Source: UBA3871 sp041797745
GTDB lineage: Bacteria > Bacillota > Clostridia > Peptostreptococcales > Anaerovoracaceae
DNA length: 29,330 bases
NCBI GenBank assembly: GCA_041797745.1
Contig: JBHBZU010000012.1
Location: 1-29,330 of the forward strand
Direction: 5' to 3'
The notes under the pieces are model-generated. The model saw only the letters and a list, made by a program, of their open reading frames with translations, was not told the origin of the DNA and made no database searches. How positions within the stretch are numbered: position 1 is the stretch's first letter; each line of letters opens with the position of its first letter. A program made the position numbers and the translations under genes. Below, piece by piece: positions 1 to 7,171 of the stretch.

Positions 1-125
1 ATAGCTGACTGTCCGTCTCCTGAAAACTTGATATTGGCAATGTTTGCTATTTTTTCAACACTATCAAAACTCGGTCCCGTCTTTTTACTTTTCGAGTGAC
101 CCATAAGTGTTTTTTTAATATCCAA
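1..125 (-). CDS. N-terminal fragment of unidentified protein (runs off window)
   Basis: An open frame of 41 codons enters from the left edge of the window. I start it at a TTG because the minus strand carries AAAGGGG eight bases upstream of that codon; the in-frame ATG seven codons later has no ribosome binding site. The visible residues are basic at first (LDIKKTLMGHSKSKK) and then more mixed (FDSVEKIANIANIKF). I recognise no family from so short a piece. It lies 68 bases downstream of the DUF2156-GNAT gene on the same strand, so the two may be co-transcribed. It could be a short real gene or a chance frame; the well-placed Shine-Dalgarno favours a real one. Confidence 0.4.
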   Translation of the reverse strand, partial: MDIKKTLMGHSKSKKTGPSFDSVEKIANIANIKFSGDGQSA

Positions 126-193
126 AATATCTACCCCTTTCCATAAGAATTTAATAAAGCATTATTCATATCGTATGATTTATATGGTTCTTT

Positions 194-1678
194 TTATACG
201 GTTCTTTCGAAGTAATAATAGGTTTCATCTTCGCCTACCTGTTTCATACTCTTTAAGATAGCTTTATAGGAGGCTTCATTTACCTTAAAGCAATAGGCTT
301 TTACCTTTTCAAGCCCTAAACCATATAAGGCAAAATCTCCACCAATGCGGAAAGCTTCGGCTGCCAACCCCTTACCGCAAAACTCAGGCAGAAGTCTCCA
401 ACCCATCTTACAGCTACCTCTCCCATCAAATACGAAGTAAACTATTTCACCTATAAACTGACCGTTTTGTCTTATTGCAAGTGACAGATATGTATGGGTT
501 TCCAACCCCCAAAGAGCGTCCCGATAGAAGTAACCCGGCTCCGGATTTGCATTGCGTTTCTTATAGTCGTCGCCCCACCATACATTATGTTGATCGTTTA
601 AACAAAGCCTGTCATAGTCATCTGAATCTGATTCTCTAAGCATGGTAAGCGCCAAGCAATCCTGGCCCTGTGCTAAAACCTTAGCTTCCATTTTTGAACA
701 ACCGCAGTTAGCTTCAGGTTTAAAGGCTTCATCTTCAGGAACTAAATTGTTAAGCTCATTATCTATGAATAAATGCGACTTTCCAAGTATCTCGCAAGGA
801 TGATATTGGGTCTTGGAAATACGAAGTCCCCTTGCGCCTGCGTCATCTTCTCTATTCATATATGTAGCCTTTCCAAGACACATATTGGCAAAGGCGTTTG
901 CCATAAACGGATAAATGCCTTGATAGTCAGGAAGCGATTTTTCAATATGTACGTCAACGCAATCTCCGAAAATTTCACCGTAGCAAATGGATATAATCTT
1001 GTCACCGTTGAAAACTGCCGCGTAGTAGTTTACTTCGTCGGATTCGGTTTTTACCATTTTCTTGGCATTTGTTAGCTCTAATTGTGCCATTTCAGCAGTA
1101 ACTGCCGCATTGGTAAAGCTTGCCTCGTATTCTTTCCAGAACACCTCAAGTGCCGATTGATCCTTTGGTTCTAAAAGTCTGAAAACAGCCTCAGGATAAA
1201 GCTTTTGAAATTTTTTAATATGATTTCTCTGACCGCTATAACGACGCCCTGCAAAAGCTGCCATTTCCTCGGTTTTGTAGATATAATCTGCCCAGCGGCG
1301 ATCACGCTTAACTGAATAATTCTTGTAACGTTCGCTTAAATGTTTTAGCTGACTGTCAGAAACTGCTAAAATTCGGAGTTTCTGATTGGCTTCTTCCATG
1401 TAGTCATCCAGCATATCTAAAGCTTTGCCTATAGCTGCCTGAGCATGAAGTTCAGCCTCAGGCACTACAACGTAAGGATAGAGGTATCCCTCGGTTCCGA
1501 AAGCTTTAGTTTTAATAATTAGGCAGCCTGCTGCAACTGTGAAATATGACGGATTTTCATTTTTCCACATTAATAACATTCCCGGACTATAGATGCTGCA
1601 TAAATATGGACAATGTTTGGCATATCCACGAAGCTCTTCAATGGTATTTTCATCCACTTTCTTAAATTCTAATGTCAT
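194..1678 (-). CDS. DUF2156 (phosphatidylglycerol lysyltransferase-like) protein fused to a GNAT acetyltransferase domain
   Basis: This 494-residue protein has two parts. Roughly residues 1-300 match the DUF2156 / LPG-synthase C-terminal fold, with the hallmark motif NREDDAGARGLRISK near residue 280. Members of that fold transfer aminoacyl groups, often to lipids. Roughly residues 335-494 look like a GNAT N-acetyltransferase, including the GWRLLPEFCGKGLAAEA acetyl-CoA loop. No membrane helices are visible, unlike full-length MprF, so it is probably soluble. A GTG 21 bases upstream is in frame, but AAAGGGG lies five bases before the chosen ATG, which decides the start. It is divergent from the HerA-like gene. 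The substrate is unknown; both domains are acyl-transfer folds, so a peptide or amino-acid modifying enzyme is a fair guess. Family assignment is firm for DUF2156 and good for GNAT. Confidence 0.8.
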   Translation of the reverse strand: MTLEFKKVDENTIEELRGYAKHCPYLCSIYSPGMLLMWKNENPSYFTVAAGCLIIKTKAFGTEGYLYPYVVVPEAELHAQAAIGKALDMLDDYMEEANQKLRILAVSDSQLKHLSERYKNYSVKRDRRWADYIYKTEEMAAFAGRRYSGQRNHIKKFQKLYPEAVFRLLEPKDQSALEVFWKEYEASFTNAAVTAEMAQLELTNAKKMVKTESDEVNYYAAVFNGDKIISICYGEIFGDCVDVHIEKSLPDYQGIYPFMANAFANMCLGKATYMNREDDAGARGLRISKTQYHPCEILGKSHLFIDNELNNLVPEDEAFKPEANCGCSKMEAKVLAQGQDCLALTMLRESDSDDYDRLCLNDQHNVWWGDDYKKRNANPEPGYFYRDALWGLETHTYLSLAIRQNGQFIGEIVYFVFDGRGSCKMGWRLLPEFCGKGLAAEAFRIGGDFALYGLGLEKVKAYCFKVNEASYKAILKSMKQVGEDETYYYFERTV

Positions 1679-2140
1679 AGTTTCCCCTTTTCTAATCACA
1701 ATTACTTTTCGCTTTTTATAAGGTTTTCGTCTTTATATTTAATATTTTTCTTTTATTTTACATTTGCTTCAAGTTCCAAAGTCTGCAATGGAATATAAAA
1801 GATTTGTTTACAACCGAAATTTTCGAAGTTTATTCTTTGTTCAATATCCGTATTTCTTTAAAACTTAAGCAACCTGTGTCATTAGTGCCATTAAAATATA
1901 CTCCGCCCCTATTTTAAAAGAAATATATTATTACGTAGATTATACTACCTTTTATACTTAAAAAAAACTAAAAACTTTTTTTAGTCAAAAAACGCTGACT
2001 ATAACGGAAATTTTCTATATTTAATTGTGAATATTTTACGAATATTTAATGGGAAAATTCTTCCACCAATATTTGACATTTTACCCCTGATTTGATATAT
2101 TCAGACTAATAAAATAATTGTTTATGAGAGGAGAAGCTTC
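1679..2140. other. Divergent AT-rich intergenic region
   Basis: This 462-base stretch separates the divergent DUF2156-GNAT and HerA-like genes. It is strongly AT-rich. The right end holds a consensus promoter and ribosome binding site for the HerA-like gene. I see no convincing promoter for the leftward gene, no coding frame with a ribosome binding site, and no RNA gene. A short 6-bp inverted repeat around 1982-2000 (TAGTCA/TGACTA) is too weak to interpret. Confidence 0.5.
2073..2101 (+). promoter_or_regulatory. Sigma-A promoter of the HerA-like gene
   Basis: TTGACA at 2073-2078 is followed after exactly 17 bases by TATATT at 2096-2101. The predicted start of transcription is about 30 bases before the ATG, and GAGAGGAG lies just upstream of the start codon. 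This near-perfect promoter suggests the gene is transcribed alone and constitutively. Confidence 0.8.
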
Positions 2141-3817
2141 ATGTTTAATGATAAAAGCATTTGGATGGGCGGCAGAGATACAAAGGTAAATCTGCTGTTA
2201 AATAAAGCAAATCGTCATGGTCTTATTACCGGTGCCAGCGGTTCAGGTAAAACCGTATCCCTTAAAGTATTGGCAGAGGGTTTTTCTGCCGCAGGTGTTC
2301 CTGTTTTCATGGCAGACATTAAAGGTGACTTGGCGGGTATGTGTCAGGAAGGTATTGATAGCGAAAATATGCAGCAACGTATCAATAATAAGTTTGGCAT
2401 AGATAATTGGCAGTATCAATCTTTTCCTACAGCATTTTGGGATGTTTTTGGGCAAAAAGGGCTATTTTTAAGAGCTACTATTTCTGACATGGGGCCGCTT
2501 CTCCTTTCCAAACTCATGAATCTTTCCGATGTTCAGGAAGAAGTTCTGAATTGTATTTTTAAAATAGCAGATGACAACGGTCTACTCCTCATTGATATGA
2601 AAGACCTTAAAGCTATGCTTAAATATGTAGGTGAAAATAAAGATTTGTTCGTATCAGACTACGGTAACCTTTCTCCTCAAAGCATTGCCAGCATCCAGCG
2701 AAATCTTGTATCTTTGGAAACTTTAGGCGCGGATAATTTCTTCACCGAGCCAATGCTAGACATTCAAGATATATTCAGAGTGGATGAAAATGGTAAAGGC
2801 TTTATTAACATTCTTCACAGTGTGGAACTGGCTCAAAACAAGACTCTCTATTCCACTTTTATGCTTTGGCTTATGAGTGAACTTTATGAAAATATGCCGG
2901 AAGTCGGTGATTTAGATAAGCCAAAGGCTGTATTTTTCTTTGATGAAGCTCATATGCTATTCAACGAAGCTCCAAAAGTACTGGTTGACAAGGTTGAACA
3001 GGTGGTCAGACTCATTCGTTCCAAGGGCATTGGAATATACTTCATTTCTCAAAGTCCTGCGGATATTCCTGAAAAAGTTTTGGCTCAACTGGGGAACAAG
3101 ATTCAGCATGTTCTCAGAGCCTACACCCCAAAGGAACAGAAAGCTATCAAGGCAGTAGCTGACTCCTTTAGACCTAACCCGTCATTCAGGACCGAAGATG
3201 TGCTGGTGGAGCTTGGAACCGGAGAAGCACTTGTTTCTTTTTTAGATGACTCAGGTGCTCCCGGTTTAGTGGAAAGAGTATTCATTCTCCCTCCTCAGAG
3301 CAAGATGGGTACCATTGACGATTTGACGAGAAATGGGGTTATCAACAACGACCCTCTCTGTGACAAATATATTCAGACCATCGACAACATCTCCGCTTAT
3401 GAGAAGCTGAACGAGGCTGCCGGAATTATTACAGGCGGCGCAGGCACTATGGAAGACGGTTTAGCCGGTTCCTTTCCAAGAACCGAAAATCTTGGTAACC
3501 CTGCCGGTGTTAATGCGGGGGCTTTCTCACCCCAACAGGAAACGCTTACTGACAGGCAGGCAGCAAAGCGCGAAGCTGACCGCTTAAAGAATTTGGAGCG
3601 TCAAGAAGCTCTGAAAGCTAAAAGCAACAAAGGAGTAAACAGTGCAGTAAGTCGAATCGCCGGAAACACTGTAGCTGCCGCAGGTCGTGGCGTTGCGCGA
3701 CAGGTGTTTGGCTCCAGAAACTCGCTGGCAGGCGGCGTAGCCTCCACCCTCATGGGTAGCGTAGGCAGAGAAGCCGGAAAGAGCTTGGTAAGAGGAATTT
3801 TCGGCTCATTGAAATAA
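2141..3817 (+). CDS. HerA/FtsK-superfamily ATPase, DUF853 (YjgR-like) type
   Basis: This 558-residue protein matches the DUF853 helicase HerA-like family (E. coli YjgR). Walker A is GASGSGKT at residues 31-38. Walker B is AVFFFDEAHML, with the acidic pair D268 and E269. A conserved SQSPADIPEKVLAQLGNKI segment follows at about residues 303-321. The N-terminal KGDLAG motif after Walker A is also typical of the family. The last 110 residues are rich in Ala, Gly, Arg and Lys and probably flexible or nucleic-acid binding. The family is predicted to be a ring-forming ATPase; its cellular role is unknown. No NurA nuclease gene is nearby, unlike archaeal HerA operons. It is the only intact plus-strand gene here and has its own promoter. 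Confidence 0.9.
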   Translation: MFNDKSIWMGGRDTKVNLLLNKANRHGLITGASGSGKTVSLKVLAEGFSAAGVPVFMADIKGDLAGMCQEGIDSENMQQRINNKFGIDNWQYQSFPTAFWDVFGQKGLFLRATISDMGPLLLSKLMNLSDVQEEVLNCIFKIADDNGLLLIDMKDLKAMLKYVGENKDLFVSDYGNLSPQSIASIQRNLVSLETLGADNFFTEPMLDIQDIFRVDENGKGFINILHSVELAQNKTLYSTFMLWLMSELYENMPEVGDLDKPKAVFFFDEAHMLFNEAPKVLVDKVEQVVRLIRSKGIGIYFISQSPADIPEKVLAQLGNKIQHVLRAYTPKEQKAIKAVADSFRPNPSFRTEDVLVELGTGEALVSFLDDSGAPGLVERVFILPPQSKMGTIDDLTRNGVINNDPLCDKYIQTIDNISAYEKLNEAAGIITGGAGTMEDGLAGSFPRTENLGNPAGVNAGAFSPQQETLTDRQAAKREADRLKNLERQEALKAKSNKGVNSAVSRIAGNTVAAAGRGVARQVFGSRNSLAGGVASTLMGSVGREAGKSLVRGIFGSLK

Positions 3818-3935
3818 AAGGTGCTTGCTTTCATGATTATGCTTATAGCTTTTTAAGATAGACATAGGATTTTAAAAAGCCATATTTTAAGCAGTTGAAA
3901 AAACTGAAGCTTCACTTAAAGCTTTTAAAATAAAT

Positions 3936-3961
3936 TTATATTCGTATTTATACGAATATAA
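3936..3961. repeat. Perfect 11-bp AT-rich inverted repeat
   Basis: TTATATTCGTA at 3936-3946 and TACGAATATAA at 3951-3961 form a perfect stem with a four-base loop, 119 bases after the HerA-like stop codon. No uridine tract follows on the plus strand, so it is a poor intrinsic terminator. It could be an mRNA 3' end stem or a protein-binding palindrome. Confidence 0.6.
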
Positions 3962-3962
3962 A

Positions 3963-4026
3963 AAGCCCCCCTTTGTGAGATTTTGTTATGTCCTTAATTA
4001 ATAAAAAATTTCGTAAGGAGGGGCTT
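3963..4026 (-). repeat. Imperfect GC-rich inverted repeat, terminator-like on the minus strand
   Basis: AAGCCCCCCTT at 3963-3973 can pair with AAGGAGGGGCTT at 4015-4026, leaving a loop of about 41 bases. Read on the minus strand the stem is followed by five T residues, so it might end leftward transcripts coming from maf. The long loop is unusual for a terminator; remnants of a mobile element end are the alternative. Confidence 0.4.
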
Positions 4027-4044
4027 GTAGGGCAAAAAGTGTTG

Positions 4045-4075
4045 ATACCCTAGTTCCAAAGACTAGGGTATTTTT
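4045..4075 (+). terminator. Rho-independent terminator facing rightward
   Basis: ATACCCTAG at 4045-4053 and CTAGGGTAT at 4063-4071 form a perfect 9-bp stem with a nine-base loop, followed by a T run to 4075. It lies 228 bases after the HerA-like gene and in front of the transposase remnant. It may end HerA-like transcripts or be left from a lost neighbour gene. Confidence 0.65.
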
Positions 4076-4282
4076 CTGTTCTATGTAGTTCGCTCCATAC
4101 AATCGCGTCTCCCCAATCTGAAATTATTCCAGATAGTTTTTCTTTATTGGTTAGTCTTTTGTATATTTCAGCAATGCTTTTATCTGTTGGCATTACATTT
4201 AGTATTTTACTTGCTGAAAGTTGATACGGTGAATGCATATAACAGCTTATAGGACAAAATATTCAGTACGGATGGTATTTTT

Positions 4283-4411
4283 ATGCGTTATAGTCATGAA
4301 TTTAAGAGAAAATGTGTATAGATATATCGTCGATGAGTTCTTCCGGACATTCCCGATGGTATTTCCAAGACCTCCTGCTGCATTTCGATAAGATTTTTCC
4401 AATATATATGA
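4283..4411 (+). pseudogene. Decayed IS3-type transposase N-terminus (two in-frame stops)
   Basis: Reading frame 1 from the ATG at 4283 gives MRYSHEFKRKCV, then a TAG at 4319, then IYRR, then a TGA at 4334, then VLPDIPDGISKT, and a final stop at 4409. This matches the start of an IS3-family OrfA (helix-turn-helix transposase), whose members commonly begin with a [KR]YS.EFK.KCVE.Y pattern followed by a TPEGIS-like segment. Single-base changes (GAG to TAG, GGA to TGA) would explain both stops, so no frameshift is needed. Sequence beyond about residue 30 is unrecognisable, and the catalytic OrfB (DDE) part is absent. It is an old, dead insertion. The assignment rests on motif memory, not a search. 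Confidence 0.65.
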
Positions 4412-4439
4412 ACATTTTATGTCAGAATTGTTCAAAATT

Positions 4440-5069
4440 CTATTTTAAATTTATCAAATTTTCCAATTCCGCCTGTACTCTGTTCCACGGAAATCCAACA
4501 ATATTGTTATAATCCCCTACAATGTGGTCTATATGCTTGCCGAAAATCCCTTGAATAGCATAGGCTCCGGCCTTATCATAAGGTTCGTCGGTATCCAAAT
4601 AAGCTTCCAGTTCCTCACAGGTATAGCTCTTAAAGTGTACTTCGCTAACCTCTGCAAAGCTCCGTCTCACAGGCTTTCCTGCTTGAAGTATAGTAACACC
4701 GGTAGTCACATAATGAACCTTACCATTTAATTCGGATAATATCTGTCGGGCATGGTCTCTGTTTTCCGGCTTCCCGATAATATGATTATAATACACCACA
4801 GTATCGGAGGCGATTATATAAGGTGCTTTTTCAATAATTTCCGCACTTCTTTCAATGCTTTCGAATTTTCCCTCTTTCAGTATATTCTCAACCTCCAAGG
4901 CTTTACGCAAGGAAAGCAACATCACTGCCTCTTTCATGCCTATACCCTCAGGTAAATCCTCTTCACACTGCGGTTTTATTACAAGGGGATTGACTCCATG
5001 CTCCCTCATCATCTCTATTCTTCTTGGTGACGATGAAGCAAGCACAATGTCTAATTTTGAAATATCCAT
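4440..5069 (-). CDS. maf: Maf-family nucleotide pyrophosphatase
   Basis: This 209-residue protein is a Maf/HAM1-fold house-cleaning enzyme that hydrolyses non-canonical or excess nucleoside triphosphates to the monophosphate. The signature LASSSPRR lies at residues 10-17, the catalytic-loop ASDT has its acidic residue at D89, and GKP follows at 99-101. The C-terminal AYAIQGIF and GDYNNIVGFP motifs are also present. An extra 15 or so residues precede the ASDT motif compared with the shortest homologues. The dTTP/UTP-type (YhdE) activity is the usual one for such sequences, but I cannot settle specificity by eye. The start ATG has AAGGAAG five bases upstream. It stands alone, with spacers on both sides. 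Confidence 0.92.
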   Translation of the reverse strand: MDISKLDIVLASSSPRRIEMMREHGVNPLVIKPQCEEDLPEGIGMKEAVMLLSLRKALEVENILKEGKFESIERSAEIIEKAPYIIASDTVVYYNHIIGKPENRDHARQILSELNGKVHYVTTGVTILQAGKPVRRSFAEVSEVHFKSYTCEELEAYLDTDEPYDKAGAYAIQGIFGKHIDHIVGDYNNIVGFPWNRVQAELENLINLK

Positions 5070-5167
5070 ATTTTCTTCCTTATGATTATAATGATGTATT
5101 CAAATAGAGTTATTATATAATATCATACTCCGCTCTTATTTTCTCTTTCAACTACATCGACATTCTA

Positions 5168-5314
5168 TTATTTTATTACTATCCATTTACCTGATTTGGT
5201 AGAACCTTCTCTTTTAATCTTACCATCTGCTCTTAATTTTTTTATGTGATAACGAACTCCATTTAGCTGACTTCTGTTATTTTTTTTACTTTTAGAATAA
5301 CCAATAATACTCAT
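5168..5314 (-). pseudogene. C-terminal winged-helix remnant (ATP-binding/AlbA_2-like protein)
   Basis: A 48-codon frame beginning MSIIGYSKSK and ending SGKWIVIK resembles the winged-helix tail found at the C-terminus of RecG-like ATP-binding proteins (AlbA_2 or HATPase_c_4 families), where a short helix-turn-helix is followed by a DGKI..GS..SG.W strand pair. There is no ribosome binding site at the ATG, and the frame is closed by a stop 10 codons upstream, so it is more likely the 3' end of a lost gene than a functional small protein. The rest of the interval from 5070 to 5603 is very AT-rich; apart from an 8-bp inverted repeat (AATATTTT/AAAATATT, 5576-5597) I see nothing else in it. Confidence 0.45.
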
Positions 5315-5603
5315 CGAAGTTTCTCGCTTAAAATAAAATGTAATTTAAATGATTATAACATATTATACTTTATCATGCCAAAGAATTTGACTCATTTTTT
5401 AGACTTTTTAGTTTTTTCTTAAAGTTGAACTTCAAATAATCTTTTAGATAACTATTTCCTGCACTCTACACCAAAAGTAGAAACTATAAAAATAATAAAA
5501 CATAATATTTATAAAAGAACTGACCTCGCAAGTAAATTCTAGTTATACTACAAAAATATACACATGATACTCCTGAATATTTTTATATCAAAATATTTTC
5601 TCA

Positions 5604-6272
5604 TTATAAAGAATCCTCCTTTTTCATAGCCTTATATCCTATGAGAACAGTCCAAACGTACGCACATGTTTTGGGAATCATCAGTGCCCCTATTGCTGAT
5701 ATAATTCCTGCGAACAAAACCACCGGAAGATAAAAGCCGAAGCTCAAAACAATAGTGAGCCATAGATTTTTAAAGCTTCCGTCATTTTTTTCTTTAGCAG
5801 ATTTATAAAAACATATAATAACCAAAACACCTAGTATGGTAAAGGGAATGTTTCTATATACGCCCCATTCTAATGGTGGTGTAGAACTTAACCATTCGTT
5901 TTGCGGCATAAGTGAAAGTAAAATACGAGAAAAAGCAAGTACCCAAACAGTTAAATCAAGACCTTTTTTCCCAGAAATACTGTATCTTTCTTTCCAAACA
6001 TAATACAAAATTACATAAAAAACGGTCATAGTAATAGAAGTGATGAGCTTTCCAATCCCCAGTGCCGATGTGTAATCCTCCAGACCTGTGGTACACAACG
6101 CAACAGCACGCGGTATTAGATGAAAAGCATCGCCAAAACCCAAGATTACTGCCATTATTCCATACAGAAAATACTGTTTTCTATTTTTGCTGCCTTTTAT
6201 CATTTTTATTCCAAGTATAACTACTGTGGATAAATAAATGATGTCAAAAATCGTTTCAAATATAGCTTGCAT
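5604..6272 (-). CDS. Seven-helix integral membrane protein of unknown function
   Basis: This 222-residue protein has about seven hydrophobic segments, near residues 4-24, 34-54, 71-92, 103-121, 139-158, 170-195 and 197-215. A GFGDAFHLIPR motif closes the second helix; polar and charged residues in such a place may form a binding site. I cannot name the family. An in-frame TTG lies 30 bases upstream, but AAAAGGAGAG is seven bases before the chosen ATG, which decides the start. A perfect 15-bp palindrome overlaps the region just upstream of that Shine-Dalgarno. The gene follows the DUF4130 gene by about 50 bases, so it could be read from that operon or from its own regulated promoter. It ends with a lysine-rich cytoplasmic tail. 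Confidence 0.75.
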   Translation of the reverse strand: MQAIFETIFDIIYLSTVVILGIKMIKGSKNRKQYFLYGIMAVILGFGDAFHLIPRAVALCTTGLEDYTSALGIGKLITSITMTVFYVILYYVWKERYSISGKKGLDLTVWVLAFSRILLSLMPQNEWLSSTPPLEWGVYRNIPFTILGVLVIICFYKSAKEKNDGSFKNLWLTIVLSFGFYLPVVLFAGIISAIGALMIPKTCAYVWTVLIGYKAMKKEDSL

Positions 6273-6287
6273 AATAACACTCTCCTT

Positions 6288-6302
6288 TTGAACATTGTTC
6301 AA
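6288..6302. promoter_or_regulatory. Perfect 15-bp palindrome, candidate operator
   Basis: On the minus strand the sequence is TTGAACA-A-TGTTCAA, two exact 7-base arms around one base. It lies directly upstream of the Shine-Dalgarno of the membrane protein gene. Size and symmetry fit a TetR-type operator. No TetR gene is in the window, and I find no strong promoter next to it, so the regulator is unknown. Confidence 0.5.
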
Positions 6303-6322
6303 TTAATAATTTATAAAATCCA

Positions 6323-7084
6323 TTATTGTTTGCCTGTTTCCAAGGTCTCCGGCTTCATTTCAACAAGATTCTTCCAATAGCGTACCGGCATAAAATTTTT
6401 CTGACAACGGGTGTTTTTACGCTGTAACATGGCTATATGCTCATGGTACATCTTCCAAAGTTTAGAATAATCGCTGATTTCATTTTTCATCTTTGAAACC
6501 TCCTCTAAAGTCATTTTTGTAACAATCCACTGTCCCTTATTTGCAACTACGGCTTTTCCTCTTTCAGTGTCGTGAATTATAAAGGGGTTTGTTCTAAATC
6601 TGTCTACAAAATGATGTGCTAAAAGTTCAACAATATCGTTATCCGGCGTGATGGCTGAATACATAACACCCTTTTTAAGTTCTTCAAAACGCACTAAACC
6701 GTTCAATCTATGGCACTCAAAGCCTACTCTTTTGTCCAATTTATTCATTTCGAAAGTTACCTGCTGTCCGTAATCAAAGGTAAATTTCTTCCCAAACTTA
6801 AAACCGCCTACCACATATCTTAAAATTAACATTTCCTTTTCTTTCTCGCAGGAAAGAAACACTCTGTAAATTCTTCTAAGATTAAAATTCGTCAGTTTCT
6901 CCTCTATGGCTTCCTGAACTATCCTAGCCTTTTCTTCATCGGTTTCCACTTTATAGCAATCTGAAAATAAGCTGCACTGCATACTTTCATCGGAAGTGAT
7001 AGAAGAAGCATAATCTATATAATAATGTGCATATATACAGCAAAGTAAACCCTCAAAGCTTCCATCATAAATATAATCTTTCAA
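6323..7084 (-). CDS. DUF4130 / TIGR03915-type probable DNA metabolism protein
   Basis: This 253-residue protein matches the TIGR03915 family (DUF4130), a protein of unknown biochemistry that is encoded beside a radical SAM protein of the TIGR03916 type. Visible family features are the opening YDGSFEGLLCCIYAHY, the central GGFKFGKKFTFDYG, the HHFVDRFRTNPFIIHD segment, and the C-terminal YHEHIAML and PVRYWKNL blocks. In other bacteria this domain can be fused to a uracil-DNA glycosylase domain; here it stands alone. The Shine-Dalgarno AGAGGTG sits six bases before a TTG, which I prefer as the start; a GTG three codons earlier overlaps the ribosome binding site. It lies 87 bases downstream of the radical SAM gene and is presumably cotranscribed. 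Confidence 0.85.
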   Translation of the reverse strand: MKDYIYDGSFEGLLCCIYAHYYIDYASSITSDESMQCSLFSDCYKVETDEEKARIVQEAIEEKLTNFNLRRIYRVFLSCEKEKEMLILRYVVGGFKFGKKFTFDYGQQVTFEMNKLDKRVGFECHRLNGLVRFEELKKGVMYSAITPDNDIVELLAHHFVDRFRTNPFIIHDTERGKAVVANKGQWIVTKMTLEEVSKMKNEISDYSKLWKMYHEHIAMLQRKNTRCQKNFMPVRYWKNLVEMKPETLETGKQ

Positions 7085-7171
7085 TAAAATCACCTCTGAA
7101 ATAATACGAAAAACAAGCTAAATCTAATTTCTTTTCTTATACCCTTTAACCTAAATAAAAACCTGCCAAAT

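Noticed and set aside
4050..4238. A 62-codon minus-strand frame, MHSPYQLSAS to YPSLWN
   Set aside because: The composition is protein-like, but no Shine-Dalgarno precedes it and its last codons lie inside the terminator hairpin. It may be the tail of a lost gene; I cannot support it as a functional one.
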